A stretch of DNA of 53,668 bases from positions 1 to 53,668 of the forward strand of contig JAEEIV010000006.1 of assembly GCA_016281555.1 (NCBI GenBank), written 5' to 3'. A program made the translations under genes and the position numbers. This document shows positions 17,068 through 25,568 of this stretch, one piece after another. The first letter of the stretch is position 1; the number at the start of each line of letters is the position of its first letter. Origin of the DNA: Lachnospiraceae bacterium. GTDB taxonomy: Bacteria; Bacillota; Clostridia; Lachnospirales; Lachnospiraceae. Under the pieces are notes generated by a model. It made no database searches. It was not told the origin of the DNA and saw only the letters and a program-made list of their open reading frames with translations.

Positions 17068-18564
17068 ATGCTCTATCTGTCGAAATCCAAATACTGCGCG
17101 CTCCGTCAATGCCCGAAGATGCTCTGGCTGAAAAAATACAGGGCGGAGGAGGAAGTCATCAGCGAAGCATTGCAGGCGCGGTTTGATACCGGCAATGAGG
17201 TCGGCGACCTCGCGATGGGTCTCTTCGGAGACTTCCGGGAAATGACCGTCCTCAAGGAAAACGGTGACCCGGACATCGGAAAAATGCTGGAAAACACGAA
17301 AGAAGCCTTGGCGGAAGGAATTGAAAACATCGCCGAAGCCTCGTTCTCCTACGACGGGCTCTACGTGGCGGTCGATATTCTCAGAAAGGTCGACGGCGGC
17401 TATGAGATCTACGAAGTGAAAAGTTCCACCGGCGTGAAGCCGGTCTATTACACCGACGTGGCCTTCCAGAAATACGTGCTCGAGCATTGCGGGATCACCG
17501 TCAAAGGCACGTTCATCGTTCACATCAATACTTCCTACGTGTTCGACGGCACGTTGGACCTTGGGCAGTTCTTTACAGTGAAAGACATCGGTGCGGAGGT
17601 CGAAAAGGAAAGCGCCTTCATTGAAGAGACGCTGAAGACCGGCGAAGCGGTCATAGCCTCGGAAACCGAGCCGGACTACGATATCGGAACGCAGTGCAGC
17701 ATCCCCTACGACTGCCGGTTCTTCGGGTATTGCACCCGCTCCCTTCCGAAGCCGAACGTCTTCGATCTCGCCGGACTCCAGTGGGAATCTCAGATAAACT
17801 ATTACAAAAAGGGGCTCGTCTCCTATGAGGATCTGTACGGCTGCAAAGAACTGAAAACCGCAAAGATCCGGAATCAACTCGAATTCTATGTGGACGATAA
17901 GCCGCCGGTCATCGAAAAAGAAAAGATCCGGGAATTTCTTTCCGGACTCTTCTATCCTTTGTATTTCCTGGATTACGAGACGATGCAGCCGATCATCCCC
18001 GAGTTTCCGGGCACGACGCCGTATCAGCAGATCCCGTTCCAATACTCCCTGCACTACATCGAGAAGGAAGGCGGCGAGCTGAAACACTCTGAGTTTCTAG
18101 CAGAGTCCGGTCAGGATCCGAGGCGGGCATTGGCGGAACAGCTCTGCCGAGACATTCCCATGGATGTGTGCGTTTTGGCGTATAACAAGAAGTTTGAACG
18201 TGGGGTGACGAACAATCTCGCAGATCTGTTCCCTGACCTTGCGGAGCATTTGAGAAACATCGCGGATCACCTCGACGACCTCATGATCCCATTCCAGAAA
18301 GGCTATTACCGGAACAAAGCCATGCAGGGTTCCTATTCGATCAAGTACGTCCTGCCCGCGCTCTATCCGGACGACCCGGCGCTCGATTACCACAATCTGG
18401 AAGACGTTCAGAACGGCAATGACGCAATGTCCGTTTTCCCGCGGCTTGCCGAAATGGAGCCTGAAACACGGGAACGGATGAGGAAGAATCTTCTGAAATA
18501 CTGTGAGCTGGATACGTTCGCGATGGTCAAGGTCTGGGAAGAACTGAAGCGTGTTGCTGAATGA
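17068..18564 (+). CDS. DUF2779 protein: RecB/Cas4-like nuclease fused to a DEDD exonuclease-like domain
   Basis: The protein has 498 residues. The N-terminal half resembles RecB/Cas4-type PD-(D/E)XK nucleases: AVDILRK...YEIYEVKSST carries the D...E-V-K catalytic pattern, and Cys15 together with Cys210, Cys216 and Cys222 (QCSIPYDC, FGYC) could hold a 4Fe-4S cluster as in Cas4 and AddB. The C-terminal DUF2779 part has FLDYETM near residue 300, VLAYNKKFERGV and a final KYCELDTFAM, the acidic set of an RNase H-like DEDD exonuclease. GGGAGGTG precedes the ATG. It is monocistronic between its promoter and a bidirectional terminator. Nucleic-acid processing is inferred; the substrate is unknown. Confidence 0.85.
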   Translation: MLYLSKSKYCALRQCPKMLWLKKYRAEEEVISEALQARFDTGNEVGDLAMGLFGDFREMTVLKENGDPDIGKMLENTKEALAEGIENIAEASFSYDGLYVAVDILRKVDGGYEIYEVKSSTGVKPVYYTDVAFQKYVLEHCGITVKGTFIVHINTSYVFDGTLDLGQFFTVKDIGAEVEKESAFIEETLKTGEAVIASETEPDYDIGTQCSIPYDCRFFGYCTRSLPKPNVFDLAGLQWESQINYYKKGLVSYEDLYGCKELKTAKIRNQLEFYVDDKPPVIEKEKIREFLSGLFYPLYFLDYETMQPIIPEFPGTTPYQQIPFQYSLHYIEKEGGELKHSEFLAESGQDPRRALAEQLCRDIPMDVCVLAYNKKFERGVTNNLADLFPDLAEHLRNIADHLDDLMIPFQKGYYRNKAMQGSYSIKYVLPALYPDDPALDYHNLEDVQNGNDAMSVFPRLAEMEPETRERMRKNLLKYCELDTFAMVKVWEELKRVAE

Positions 18565-18573
18565 TCAAAAAAG

Positions 18574-18602
18574 CCGCGGAGCACTTTCGCTCCGCGGTTT
18601 TT
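18574..18602. terminator. Bidirectional intrinsic terminator
   Basis: CCGCGGAGC and GCTCCGCGG form a perfect 9-bp stem around ACTTTC, with T5 to the right and A6 close to the left. It ends the DUF2779 gene on the plus strand and the activase gene on the minus strand. Confidence 0.9.
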
Positions 18603-18603
18603 C

Positions 18604-19506
18604 TTATCTGAAGGTTCTGATTCCATGCCGTTCGAAAACGCCCCTCGCCCGTTCGACGTCTTCGTCCGTCGTTTTCGGTTCCGGCAATGTGTTCTCCATC
18701 CCGAGCGCCTCGTAGCGGGATGCCGCGAGGTTGTGGTAGCGGAGCACCTTCACGCCCGTCACCGAAGAAAGTCCGGAAAGGAGCTCGGCAATCTTCTCGC
18801 ACTCCCCGTCGTTCCATCCGACCACCAGGGGATAGCGCACCTCGATCTTCGCTCCCGCTTCATCGAGAAACCGCAGGTTTTCCAGAATCTGTTCATTGCT
18901 CCGTCCGGTGCACCTTTGATGCACGTCCGGGTCGACCGCCTTCACGTCATACAAAAACGTATCGGTATAGGGAAGGATCCGCTCAAACGTTTCCCGCGGC
19001 ACCGCGCCGCAGGTGTCCACGTCCGCCGAGATCCCGTTTTCAAAGAGTTTCTTAGCAAACGCCACCGCAAAACCAGGCTGCGTCAGGCACTCCCCGCCGG
19101 ACAGGGTCACACCGCCGCCCGTACTTTCGAAAAACGGCAGGTCCTCTATGACTTTCTCATACAAACCGTCCACCGTGTATTTTTCGCCGAACGCCTTCAG
19201 CGCCGTCGCCGGGCAATGCGAAGCGCACTCCATACAAAGCGCACATTTCGTCCGGTCGATCCGTTCATCGCTCGCGTCAAAGCGGATTGCGTCATAGGTG
19301 CAGACCGACCGGCAGATGCCGCATTGAACGCACTTTTCCCGGAAGAACGCAAGTGAAGGAAGGTAGGAAATACTCTCCGGATTGTGACACCAGACGCACT
19401 TCAAGGAACAGCCCTTGAAGAAGACGGTGGTCCGGATGCCGGACCCGTCATGGATCTCCATTCGTTTGATGCCGGAAATGATTCCGGCCAGTTCCTTCGT
19501 TTCCAT
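18604..19506 (-). CDS. Glycyl-radical enzyme activating protein (radical SAM)
   Basis: The 300-residue protein belongs to the pyruvate formate-lyase activase family, which uses S-adenosylmethionine to put a radical on the glycine of a partner enzyme. The radical SAM motif is CSLKCVWC (Cys33, Cys37, Cys40). An inserted ferredoxin part carries two further 4Fe-4S motifs, CVQCGIC..C at 59-69 and CALCMEC..C at 88-98, the form found with dehydratase-type enzymes rather than with PFL itself. TGGGVTLSGGE is the family's SAM-binding block. ATG at 19506 has AAGGG 9 bases upstream; ATG at 19515 overlaps the partner's stop as ATGA and is the alternative. It directly follows its presumed substrate enzyme. 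Confidence 0.92.
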   Translation of the reverse strand: METKELAGIISGIKRMEIHDGSGIRTTVFFKGCSLKCVWCHNPESISYLPSLAFFREKCVQCGICRSVCTYDAIRFDASDERIDRTKCALCMECASHCPATALKAFGEKYTVDGLYEKVIEDLPFFESTGGGVTLSGGECLTQPGFAVAFAKKLFENGISADVDTCGAVPRETFERILPYTDTFLYDVKAVDPDVHQRCTGRSNEQILENLRFLDEAGAKIEVRYPLVVGWNDGECEKIAELLSGLSSVTGVKVLRYHNLAASRYEALGMENTLPEPKTTDEDVERARGVFERHGIRTFR

Positions 19507-19511
19507 GTCTG

Positions 19512-21578
19512 TCATCCCTTTTCCGACCGCCGGATGAACTCATCCTTCTCCTTTTCGGAGAGCGTGTTGAACAGCACGTTCCACCCGCAGAGCCGCACCT
19601 GCAGATTCGGATAATCCTCCGGATGCGCCTTCGCGTCACGGAGCGTTTCCGTGTTCAGGACGTTATAATGTACGGCGAATCCGCCGAGTTCAAAATACGT
19701 TTTCAATGCCCCGACGAGTGCCTGTAATCCTGCCTCCCCTTCCACCGCGGACGAATGCAGATCAATGTCCACGATCGTGCCGTTCGGCGTTTTTACCGTG
19801 TCAAGTGAGGCGACGGACCGCAAATGTGCCGTCGCGCCTTCCCGGTCCATTCCGAAGACCGCGCTCGTATTCTGCGACAGCGGTTCTCCCTTATGCCTTC
19901 CGTCGGCGGACGCTGCCGCGAATTCGCCGAACCGCCACCGCCAGTCGATTGAGAAGAGTCCGAGCCGGTATACGCCGCCCTTCGCGTTCGGTCTCCCATC
20001 CACCGCTTCCGCGAGGTCATTGACGATCCTTTGTGCGATCCGGTCGACCGTTTCGTCCCCGTTACCGAACTTCGGGAAGCGGTTCTTTACCGTAAGGCGA
20101 AGCGTTTCCTCGCCCGCCCAGTCATTTTTTAGTATTTCCGCGAGGTCCGGTACCGTCAGCGTCCGGTCCTCGTACACGAGTTTCCGGATCGCCGCCAGTG
20201 AATCCACTGCCGTTGCCAGCCCGACCGCATTCAGTGAAGAATTGTTGTATTTCGCGGCGTGATCCACATAGATGTCGCGCCCCGCCTCCACAGAAGAACG
20301 ATAGACTGCAGAAAGAACGGGTGCCGTATGTAGGGCGGCGTAATGCCGCTCGCGAAGATCCGTGATCCTTGCGGCGCATTGCACGAAATAAAAGAGTTGT
20401 TTCCGGAATTCCTCATAAAACGCTTCAAACGTATCAAAGGTCCCGGTGACGGGAAGTCCGATCCGCTCTCCGGTCTCCATGTCGCATCCGTCGTTTAACG
20501 TCGCTTCGATCACTTTCGGGAGGTTCACGCGGCTCGTGCAGGAGGATGTGACCTCCCCGGCCGCGCCGCATTCGTAGCAGCCGACCACGTGATAATCCGT
20601 CGCATCTTCCTTCGACGCGCCGACGTATTCCACGGCTTCAATGACCCGCCGGTCGTTCATGAACACGATGGAATTCGCTCCGTCGCGGATCCCGCGAAAT
20701 GCTTCGAAAAGGATCCGGTCCGGCGTTTGTTTTGTCCAAAGGATGTGGAGTTTGATGTGCGCGTTCGGGCTCTCCTGATAGGCTTTAAGCAGCGCGAAGG
20801 AAAGGTCGTTGAAGAGGTCGTTCCCGGAGACGTCGCTTCCGCCGAGGGCGATCGGCATATTCGCGTCCGCCCGGATCGAATCGATCTCGGTCATGAACGC
20901 TTTCAGAAGCGAAAAGGCTTTCTCCGGGTCTTCTTTTTTGTAAAACGGATAGAGATAGCGGTCCGGGCGGCCGAGCGTACGAAGGATCGTGCCGTCGAAG
21001 TACTGCTGCAATGAATAGTAGACCAGTACGGTCTGCAGCGCCTCGAAAAGCGTTTCGGGCGCACGAAGCGTCAGAGCCCGTAAGCCCGCCGCCGCTTCGG
21101 TTTTTCCCTCGTTTTCAAATAGGTCTGCGGCGCGAAGCATAAACGAAAACGCCGCATCGAATACTTTCAATGTTTCCGTATAAAAACGGATGCTTTTTTT
21201 ATCGTTTCCGGGAAGTGAAAGCCGTTCCGAAAGGCGGTTCCGGAGTCCGGAAACGCCGAGCGAGATCACGGTCTCCCACTCCGTCGCGGTATGGCCGAAA
21301 TCGTAATATCCGGTGTAGGCACGCCGGCGGATGCCCGGACCGAATCCTTCTTTGGCCGCCTCGTCCTGAAACGCTGCAAACCGCAGTTCAATGGGCGTCC
21401 GCGCCGCAGCGCCGAGCGTGATTCGAATAAAAAAGGTATTCGCTTCGGTGACCGAGATCTCCGCGTGATCCATGAGATACACGGCGTTCCGGCAATCCGC
21501 CTCCAGGGTGTCCGGGGCATTGCCGGCGTCCGTGTGATCCCGAAGCCATGCAACCAGTTGTTCTTTTGTTTCCGTCAT
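19512..21578 (-). CDS. Glycyl-radical enzyme of unassigned substrate, short form
   Basis: The 688-residue protein is a member of the pyruvate formate-lyase / dehydratase superfamily. The catalytic cysteine and general base are in VVGCYECG (Cys334, Glu336), the C-x-E arrangement of dehydratases and C-X lyases instead of the double Cys of PFL. The radical glycine is Gly665 in VRLCGWNVLF, 23 residues from the end; the usual Tyr after Gly is Trp. The protein is shorter than the 780-850 residues I expect for characterised members, and the deficit appears to be at the N-terminus. I cannot match it to glycerol, propanediol, choline or hydroxyproline enzymes. ATG at 21578 has GGAAAG about 10 bases upstream. 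It must be anaerobic. Confidence 0.88.
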   Translation of the reverse strand: MTETKEQLVAWLRDHTDAGNAPDTLEADCRNAVYLMDHAEISVTEANTFFIRITLGAAARTPIELRFAAFQDEAAKEGFGPGIRRRAYTGYYDFGHTATEWETVISLGVSGLRNRLSERLSLPGNDKKSIRFYTETLKVFDAAFSFMLRAADLFENEGKTEAAAGLRALTLRAPETLFEALQTVLVYYSLQQYFDGTILRTLGRPDRYLYPFYKKEDPEKAFSLLKAFMTEIDSIRADANMPIALGGSDVSGNDLFNDLSFALLKAYQESPNAHIKLHILWTKQTPDRILFEAFRGIRDGANSIVFMNDRRVIEAVEYVGASKEDATDYHVVGCYECGAAGEVTSSCTSRVNLPKVIEATLNDGCDMETGERIGLPVTGTFDTFEAFYEEFRKQLFYFVQCAARITDLRERHYAALHTAPVLSAVYRSSVEAGRDIYVDHAAKYNNSSLNAVGLATAVDSLAAIRKLVYEDRTLTVPDLAEILKNDWAGEETLRLTVKNRFPKFGNGDETVDRIAQRIVNDLAEAVDGRPNAKGGVYRLGLFSIDWRWRFGEFAAASADGRHKGEPLSQNTSAVFGMDREGATAHLRSVASLDTVKTPNGTIVDIDLHSSAVEGEAGLQALVGALKTYFELGGFAVHYNVLNTETLRDAKAHPEDYPNLQVRLCGWNVLFNTLSEKEKDEFIRRSEKG

Positions 21579-21620
21579 TTCATTGCGCTTTCCGGGCTCC
21601 GTCCCGCAGCCCATTCCGCA

Positions 21621-24600
21621 TTATTCTACGGTCCAGTTCAGCGGGAGCGTCGAGCCGTCGTTGAAGGTGACGGTTCCCGCGGTCTTTGCCGTTCCGGAAA
21701 CGGTCACCGTGAGTACGCCGTTTGCGAAGGTGAACGGCAATGCAACGCCGTTCTCATCGGTCACGCCGGTCACGTTCTCCGAAGAACGAAGCGTGATCGC
21801 GGCGGTGATCTGACCCGACTGCACCTCCAGCGCCGTCGCCGACGGGTTCGTGAATACGGCGGAATCGCTCGTCATCATCGTGATGATGTTCTGAAGTTCC
21901 ATGTCGGTCATGCCGCAGCCATCCTTCAGGAAGTTGTACGCCTTTTCCTGTAGAGTATTTCCCGTCTGCTCCAATAACCCGTTGACCAGCTTCGAGAACG
22001 GATAAGTATCCGTCCCCGTCTGGAAGCGGTTGTTCGTCAATTCATAGTCGCAGACGAGGTCGATCCCTTCCCCGCCGCAGAGCGCTTTCACCATGAAAGC
22101 CCAGGCGCCCGTCCGGTCCGCGCCTGCATTGCAGTGGAACAGGATTGGGTAATTCGCCGGATCGGCAAAGATCCGCATGATCTCCGCGTCCACGTCCGGC
22201 TGAATGAAGAACGAATAGGATTTCGTCGTGTGATTGATGTAATTCACGGTTGCGGAATGCTCAAAGGGCGAGGCCATGGGAAGGTCCGCCGCGAGTTCCG
22301 GATTCCGCAAATCGATTTCCGTCACGATCCCCAGTTCATTGAGGAGCGTATCGATGCCGGCCGCTGTCGCCCCGTCCGGTTTCTGGGAACGGTACAGCAG
22401 TCCCTGCCGGATCATACCGCCGTTCAGGGTGGCCCAGCCGCCGACGTCACGCGCGTTGGAAACGCCGTCGACGAGCAGAATCCGCGGTCCGGCTTCCGTC
22501 GCGAAGGTATTGACGGTGCCGGGAACCCTCTGATCCCCGTAGACCAGCACGGAAACGCGCCAGTAATAGGCCGTGCCGGTCTTCAGGTTGTACACCGGGA
22601 CCGTATAGGTATTGCCGCTCTTCATTTCACTGCCCACGGACACTGAACGGTACGCGGAAAAATCAGCGCTTTCCGAGATCTCCAATACCGGATCGATCAG
22701 CTCGGAGCCGCTGTCGTTCCGGAAAGAGAACGTCACCGGCACCGCCTTGTTGCTGAGATCGCCGTATTCCTGAACGGTGAAGGTCGTGTCGCCGAAGGTG
22801 TATTCCGCGTGCGCCCGCGCAAGATAGGTGCGGACGTCGGGATCCACGGTGTCCACGGTCCCGTTCGGCGAAAGCGCCGTCATGGCAGGCACGGGCGTTT
22901 CATTGAAAGCCGCATATTCCGCCGCGCTTACGCCGTAATTGTAGAGCGCGTCCGAGAACGGATTGCCCGCCTTGTTCTTGCAATAGGTGTTGACGCTGTA
23001 TGCCAGGGAGCACAACAGCGAGCCCAGGCGGTACGCCTTGAACGTGAGCGTCTTGCCGTATTCCGTCGGCATCAGTCCGTCCGTGCAGACGTAGCCGTTG
23101 TTCAGTGTGATCGTCTCTTCCATGCCGCCTTCCTTTTCGAACGTAAAGGTCGTGTTTCCGTCGCCGGAATTGTCTCTAAAGAGCACCCGGATCCAATTCA
23201 CGTTTTCGTGGATCACCGTTGCTTCCTTGAAGAAGCCGGGGATCACGGACGCATCCGAGACCGTCGCCGCCGTGGGGACGGGCTCTCCGTCAAACGTGAG
23301 CACGGTATCGGCGCCGGCCGGGGCGCGATTGCTGCCCGTGACGCCTGTGCTCACGAGATTCGCCGTGTTGTGATTGAACTTCCGCTGCGCCTCGCCGCCG
23401 TAAACTATGAGGTCGCTGATGAGCGTATCGAGCGCCGCCCGTTTTCCGGCGCTGAACGCCGCATATTCCGCGGATGCCGGGATCTGATTCAGGTAATCCT
23501 TCAAGGTGAAGGTGGTGGAATAAAGCACGTAATCCGCGCCGTCGTCACCGACCGCCACGAAATCCGCTTCTATCGTGTCGCCCATGCATTCCGGCGTGAT
23601 GCCGCTGAACGTGTACCTCGAAACGGTGCCGAGCGAAACCTCCGGCACGGTGACCGCTTCTGCCCCGTCCAGGGAAAGCGAGATCTTCGTTCCGTTTTTC
23701 AGATACGGAAGACTCTTGTCAATGACGCCTTCGAACAGGATGCTTAAGTTTTCGTTCAAGGCCATCCGTTTTCCGACCGGCGCTTTCTCCGGAATGACGG
23801 CAAAAGCGGTCTGAAGCGCCGTGGAGAGATAGGGCTCGCTGTGCGAGAAACTCACCTGCTTCTTCCCCGCGCCGATCGTGATCGGGTTCGTGGTCTTGAT
23901 CTCGCCGAAATACCCGCCGTTCAGCGTCATGGAAGCGCTTGCGTTTGCGATTTCAGCCGACCCGGCGAAGCCGCCGTTCACCGTTATGGCGCAGGCCGTT
24001 GAATTATAGACCGTCGAACGGAGTTTCCCGGTCACGATGCCGCCGTTCACGGTCAATGTTCCGCCCACGCCGGCAATCATTCCGAGGACGAGGCCGCTGT
24101 TGACGGTCACATTGGCAGTGCCTGCATTCAGCTGGATCGTATTGGCCTTCCCGGTCTCGCCGATTTGGAAATTGCCTTCGATGACACATTCGGAAGCGAT
24201 CGCGAGGTTGTATCCTCCGGATCTGGAATTGGCATCCACCTTACCGAGAACGGCGCTGCCTCCCAAGTAGTTGTCAGAGGACGCCGCTACCAAAGTAACG
24301 TTTGCACCGTTTCCGCCGGACAGCGATTTTAAGACTCTGCCGCCTGAAATGGTGCCGCCGGTCATCCGGAACGGAATGCCAGAGTACACGTTTCCGCCGC
24401 CCCCGGTGCCGTTGATCGAACCGTTCGAAATCGTGCCGCCGTCCATGGTAAAGGCAATGCCGGAGCCGATCATATAAAGATTGCCGCCCGCGTTCGCTGC
24501 CGTTCCGCCGGTGATCGTGCCGCCGTGCATTTCCAGATAGCACTCGTACGTGTTATTCGCCGGGGCATTCACGTAGATATTCCCGCCCTGGTAGGCGTTT

Positions 24601-25370
24601 CCGGTTTCGGATCCCTCCAGCGTGTCGGCGTTGGTGATCGTGCCGCCGTACATGACAAACCGGAGAATGGCACTGGACGTATGGTAGATGGAAATATTAC
24701 CGCCCCTGGCTTTCGACGCCGTGCTTGTGACCGTTTTGCCGTCCGCAATGGTGCCGCCGTACATGTACATCGTTCCGCTCTTCAGGTAGATATTTCCGCC
24801 GCCGCTCTCGCTGCTGGTCCGGCCGCCGGTAATCGTGCCGCCGAAGAACCAGAGACGTCCGCCGGAGCCGATGTAGACCAAACCGCCGGCTTTCGAAAGC
24901 GTGCCGGTGCTTGCATTCGGCTGGATCCTGCCCTTCATCCCGGAGGAGCAATCGCAGATCCGGATGTAGGTGCTGGAATTGACGCTGTCCAGAACGAAGG
25001 CGCGTTCCCCTGCGGGTGCGGTCAGCGTGTAGCCGTTCAGGCAAAGGCTGTACTGGTAGCCTTTTTTCGCGGCTAATGGCGTATTTAGCGTGATGTCGCA
25101 GGTTAGATAATAAAACTGGTTCGACGTCTGCGAGAACATGGTTTCCAGATCCGCTGCCGTAGAGGCTGGCTGCCACTGGGTCGCTTTGTTCGAGGCGGAG
25201 CAGGTATGCAGCGTCTGCCCGGCCACGCCCGGTGAGTTCTCGCCGCAGTAACAATGCTTCGTCGAGTCCTCATGCGGGTGGTCATTGTCCGCCTTCACAG
25301 TGACGCCGCAAAACAGCAGCACCAGCAATGAAACGGCAATGCACGACATCAACACGGTCAGTTTTTTCAT
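21621..25370 (-). CDS. Secreted beta-helix protein with C-terminal tyrosine phosphatase domain
   Basis: The 1249-residue protein has a signal peptide ending near VKA (residue 28). Next comes a conserved module with HCYCG, a later HTC and the CLNGYTL strand (residues 39-120), then a right-handed beta-helix of many imperfect turns of the form MYGGTI..G....GGN (to about 480). A long beta-rich stalk follows. Residues about 960-1160 are a protein tyrosine / dual-specificity phosphatase domain, starting VSNARDVGGW and with the P-loop HCNAGADRTG (nucleophile Cys1080, Arg1086). A beta domain closes the protein. GGAGG stands 8 bases before the ATG. There is no LPXTG motif. A phosphatase outside the cell is unusual; its substrate could be a phosphorylated sugar, lipid or protein of host or bacterium. 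Confidence 0.88.
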   Translation of the reverse strand: MKKLTVLMSCIAVSLLVLLFCGVTVKADNDHPHEDSTKHCYCGENSPGVAGQTLHTCSASNKATQWQPASTAADLETMFSQTSNQFYYLTCDITLNTPLAAKKGYQYSLCLNGYTLTAPAGERAFVLDSVNSSTYIRICDCSSGMKGRIQPNASTGTLSKAGGLVYIGSGGRLWFFGGTITGGRTSSESGGGNIYLKSGTMYMYGGTIADGKTVTSTASKARGGNISIYHTSSAILRFVMYGGTITNADTLEGSETGNAYQGGNIYVNAPANNTYECYLEMHGGTITGGTAANAGGNLYMIGSGIAFTMDGGTISNGSINGTGGGGNVYSGIPFRMTGGTISGGRVLKSLSGGNGANVTLVAASSDNYLGGSAVLGKVDANSRSGGYNLAIASECVIEGNFQIGETGKANTIQLNAGTANVTVNSGLVLGMIAGVGGTLTVNGGIVTGKLRSTVYNSTACAITVNGGFAGSAEIANASASMTLNGGYFGEIKTTNPITIGAGKKQVSFSHSEPYLSTALQTAFAVIPEKAPVGKRMALNENLSILFEGVIDKSLPYLKNGTKISLSLDGAEAVTVPEVSLGTVSRYTFSGITPECMGDTIEADFVAVGDDGADYVLYSTTFTLKDYLNQIPASAEYAAFSAGKRAALDTLISDLIVYGGEAQRKFNHNTANLVSTGVTGSNRAPAGADTVLTFDGEPVPTAATVSDASVIPGFFKEATVIHENVNWIRVLFRDNSGDGNTTFTFEKEGGMEETITLNNGYVCTDGLMPTEYGKTLTFKAYRLGSLLCSLAYSVNTYCKNKAGNPFSDALYNYGVSAAEYAAFNETPVPAMTALSPNGTVDTVDPDVRTYLARAHAEYTFGDTTFTVQEYGDLSNKAVPVTFSFRNDSGSELIDPVLEISESADFSAYRSVSVGSEMKSGNTYTVPVYNLKTGTAYYWRVSVLVYGDQRVPGTVNTFATEAGPRILLVDGVSNARDVGGWATLNGGMIRQGLLYRSQKPDGATAAGIDTLLNELGIVTEIDLRNPELAADLPMASPFEHSATVNYINHTTKSYSFFIQPDVDAEIMRIFADPANYPILFHCNAGADRTGAWAFMVKALCGGEGIDLVCDYELTNNRFQTGTDTYPFSKLVNGLLEQTGNTLQEKAYNFLKDGCGMTDMELQNIITMMTSDSAVFTNPSATALEVQSGQITAAITLRSSENVTGVTDENGVALPFTFANGVLTVTVSGTAKTAGTVTFNDGSTLPLNWTVE

Positions 25371-25445
25371 TTTTCAGACCTCCGATTTATGGATCCACGA
25401 CTGCCTGCGAAACAGGCAAACGGAAACTATAGCTTCTGAATTTAT

Positions 25446-25474
25446 ATTCTATGATATTTTGTACGAAAAAACAA
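25446..25474 (-). promoter_or_regulatory. Promoter of the phosphatase / glycyl-radical unit
   Basis: On the minus strand TTGTTT (25469-25474), 17 bases and TAGAAT (25446-25451) lie about 76 bases before the ATG. The leader contains a small hairpin, GCCTG TTTCG CAGGC. Confidence 0.65.
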
Positions 25475-25511
25475 GCCTTTTCAACGCCCTTCCGAAAGCC
25501 ACTGTGGCCGC

Positions 25512-25543
25512 AAAAAAAGCGGCCCGCCGTTTCGGCGGACCGC
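25512..25543 (-). terminator. Intrinsic terminator of the GGGtGRT operon
   Basis: On the minus strand GCGGTCCGCCG, AAA, CGGCGGGCCGC form an 11-bp stem with one T-G pair, followed by T7. It lies just after the stop at 25569. Confidence 0.88.
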
Positions 25544-25568
25544 CCTATTCTTTCGAAAAGTCTCTATC

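Noticed and set aside
22809-23747. Long plus-strand frame opposite the secreted phosphatase protein, and similar frames opposite the 1825-residue protein.
   Set aside because: Their Arg/Val-rich composition is the antisense shadow of Gly/Thr-rich beta-helix codons, and no start signals are present.
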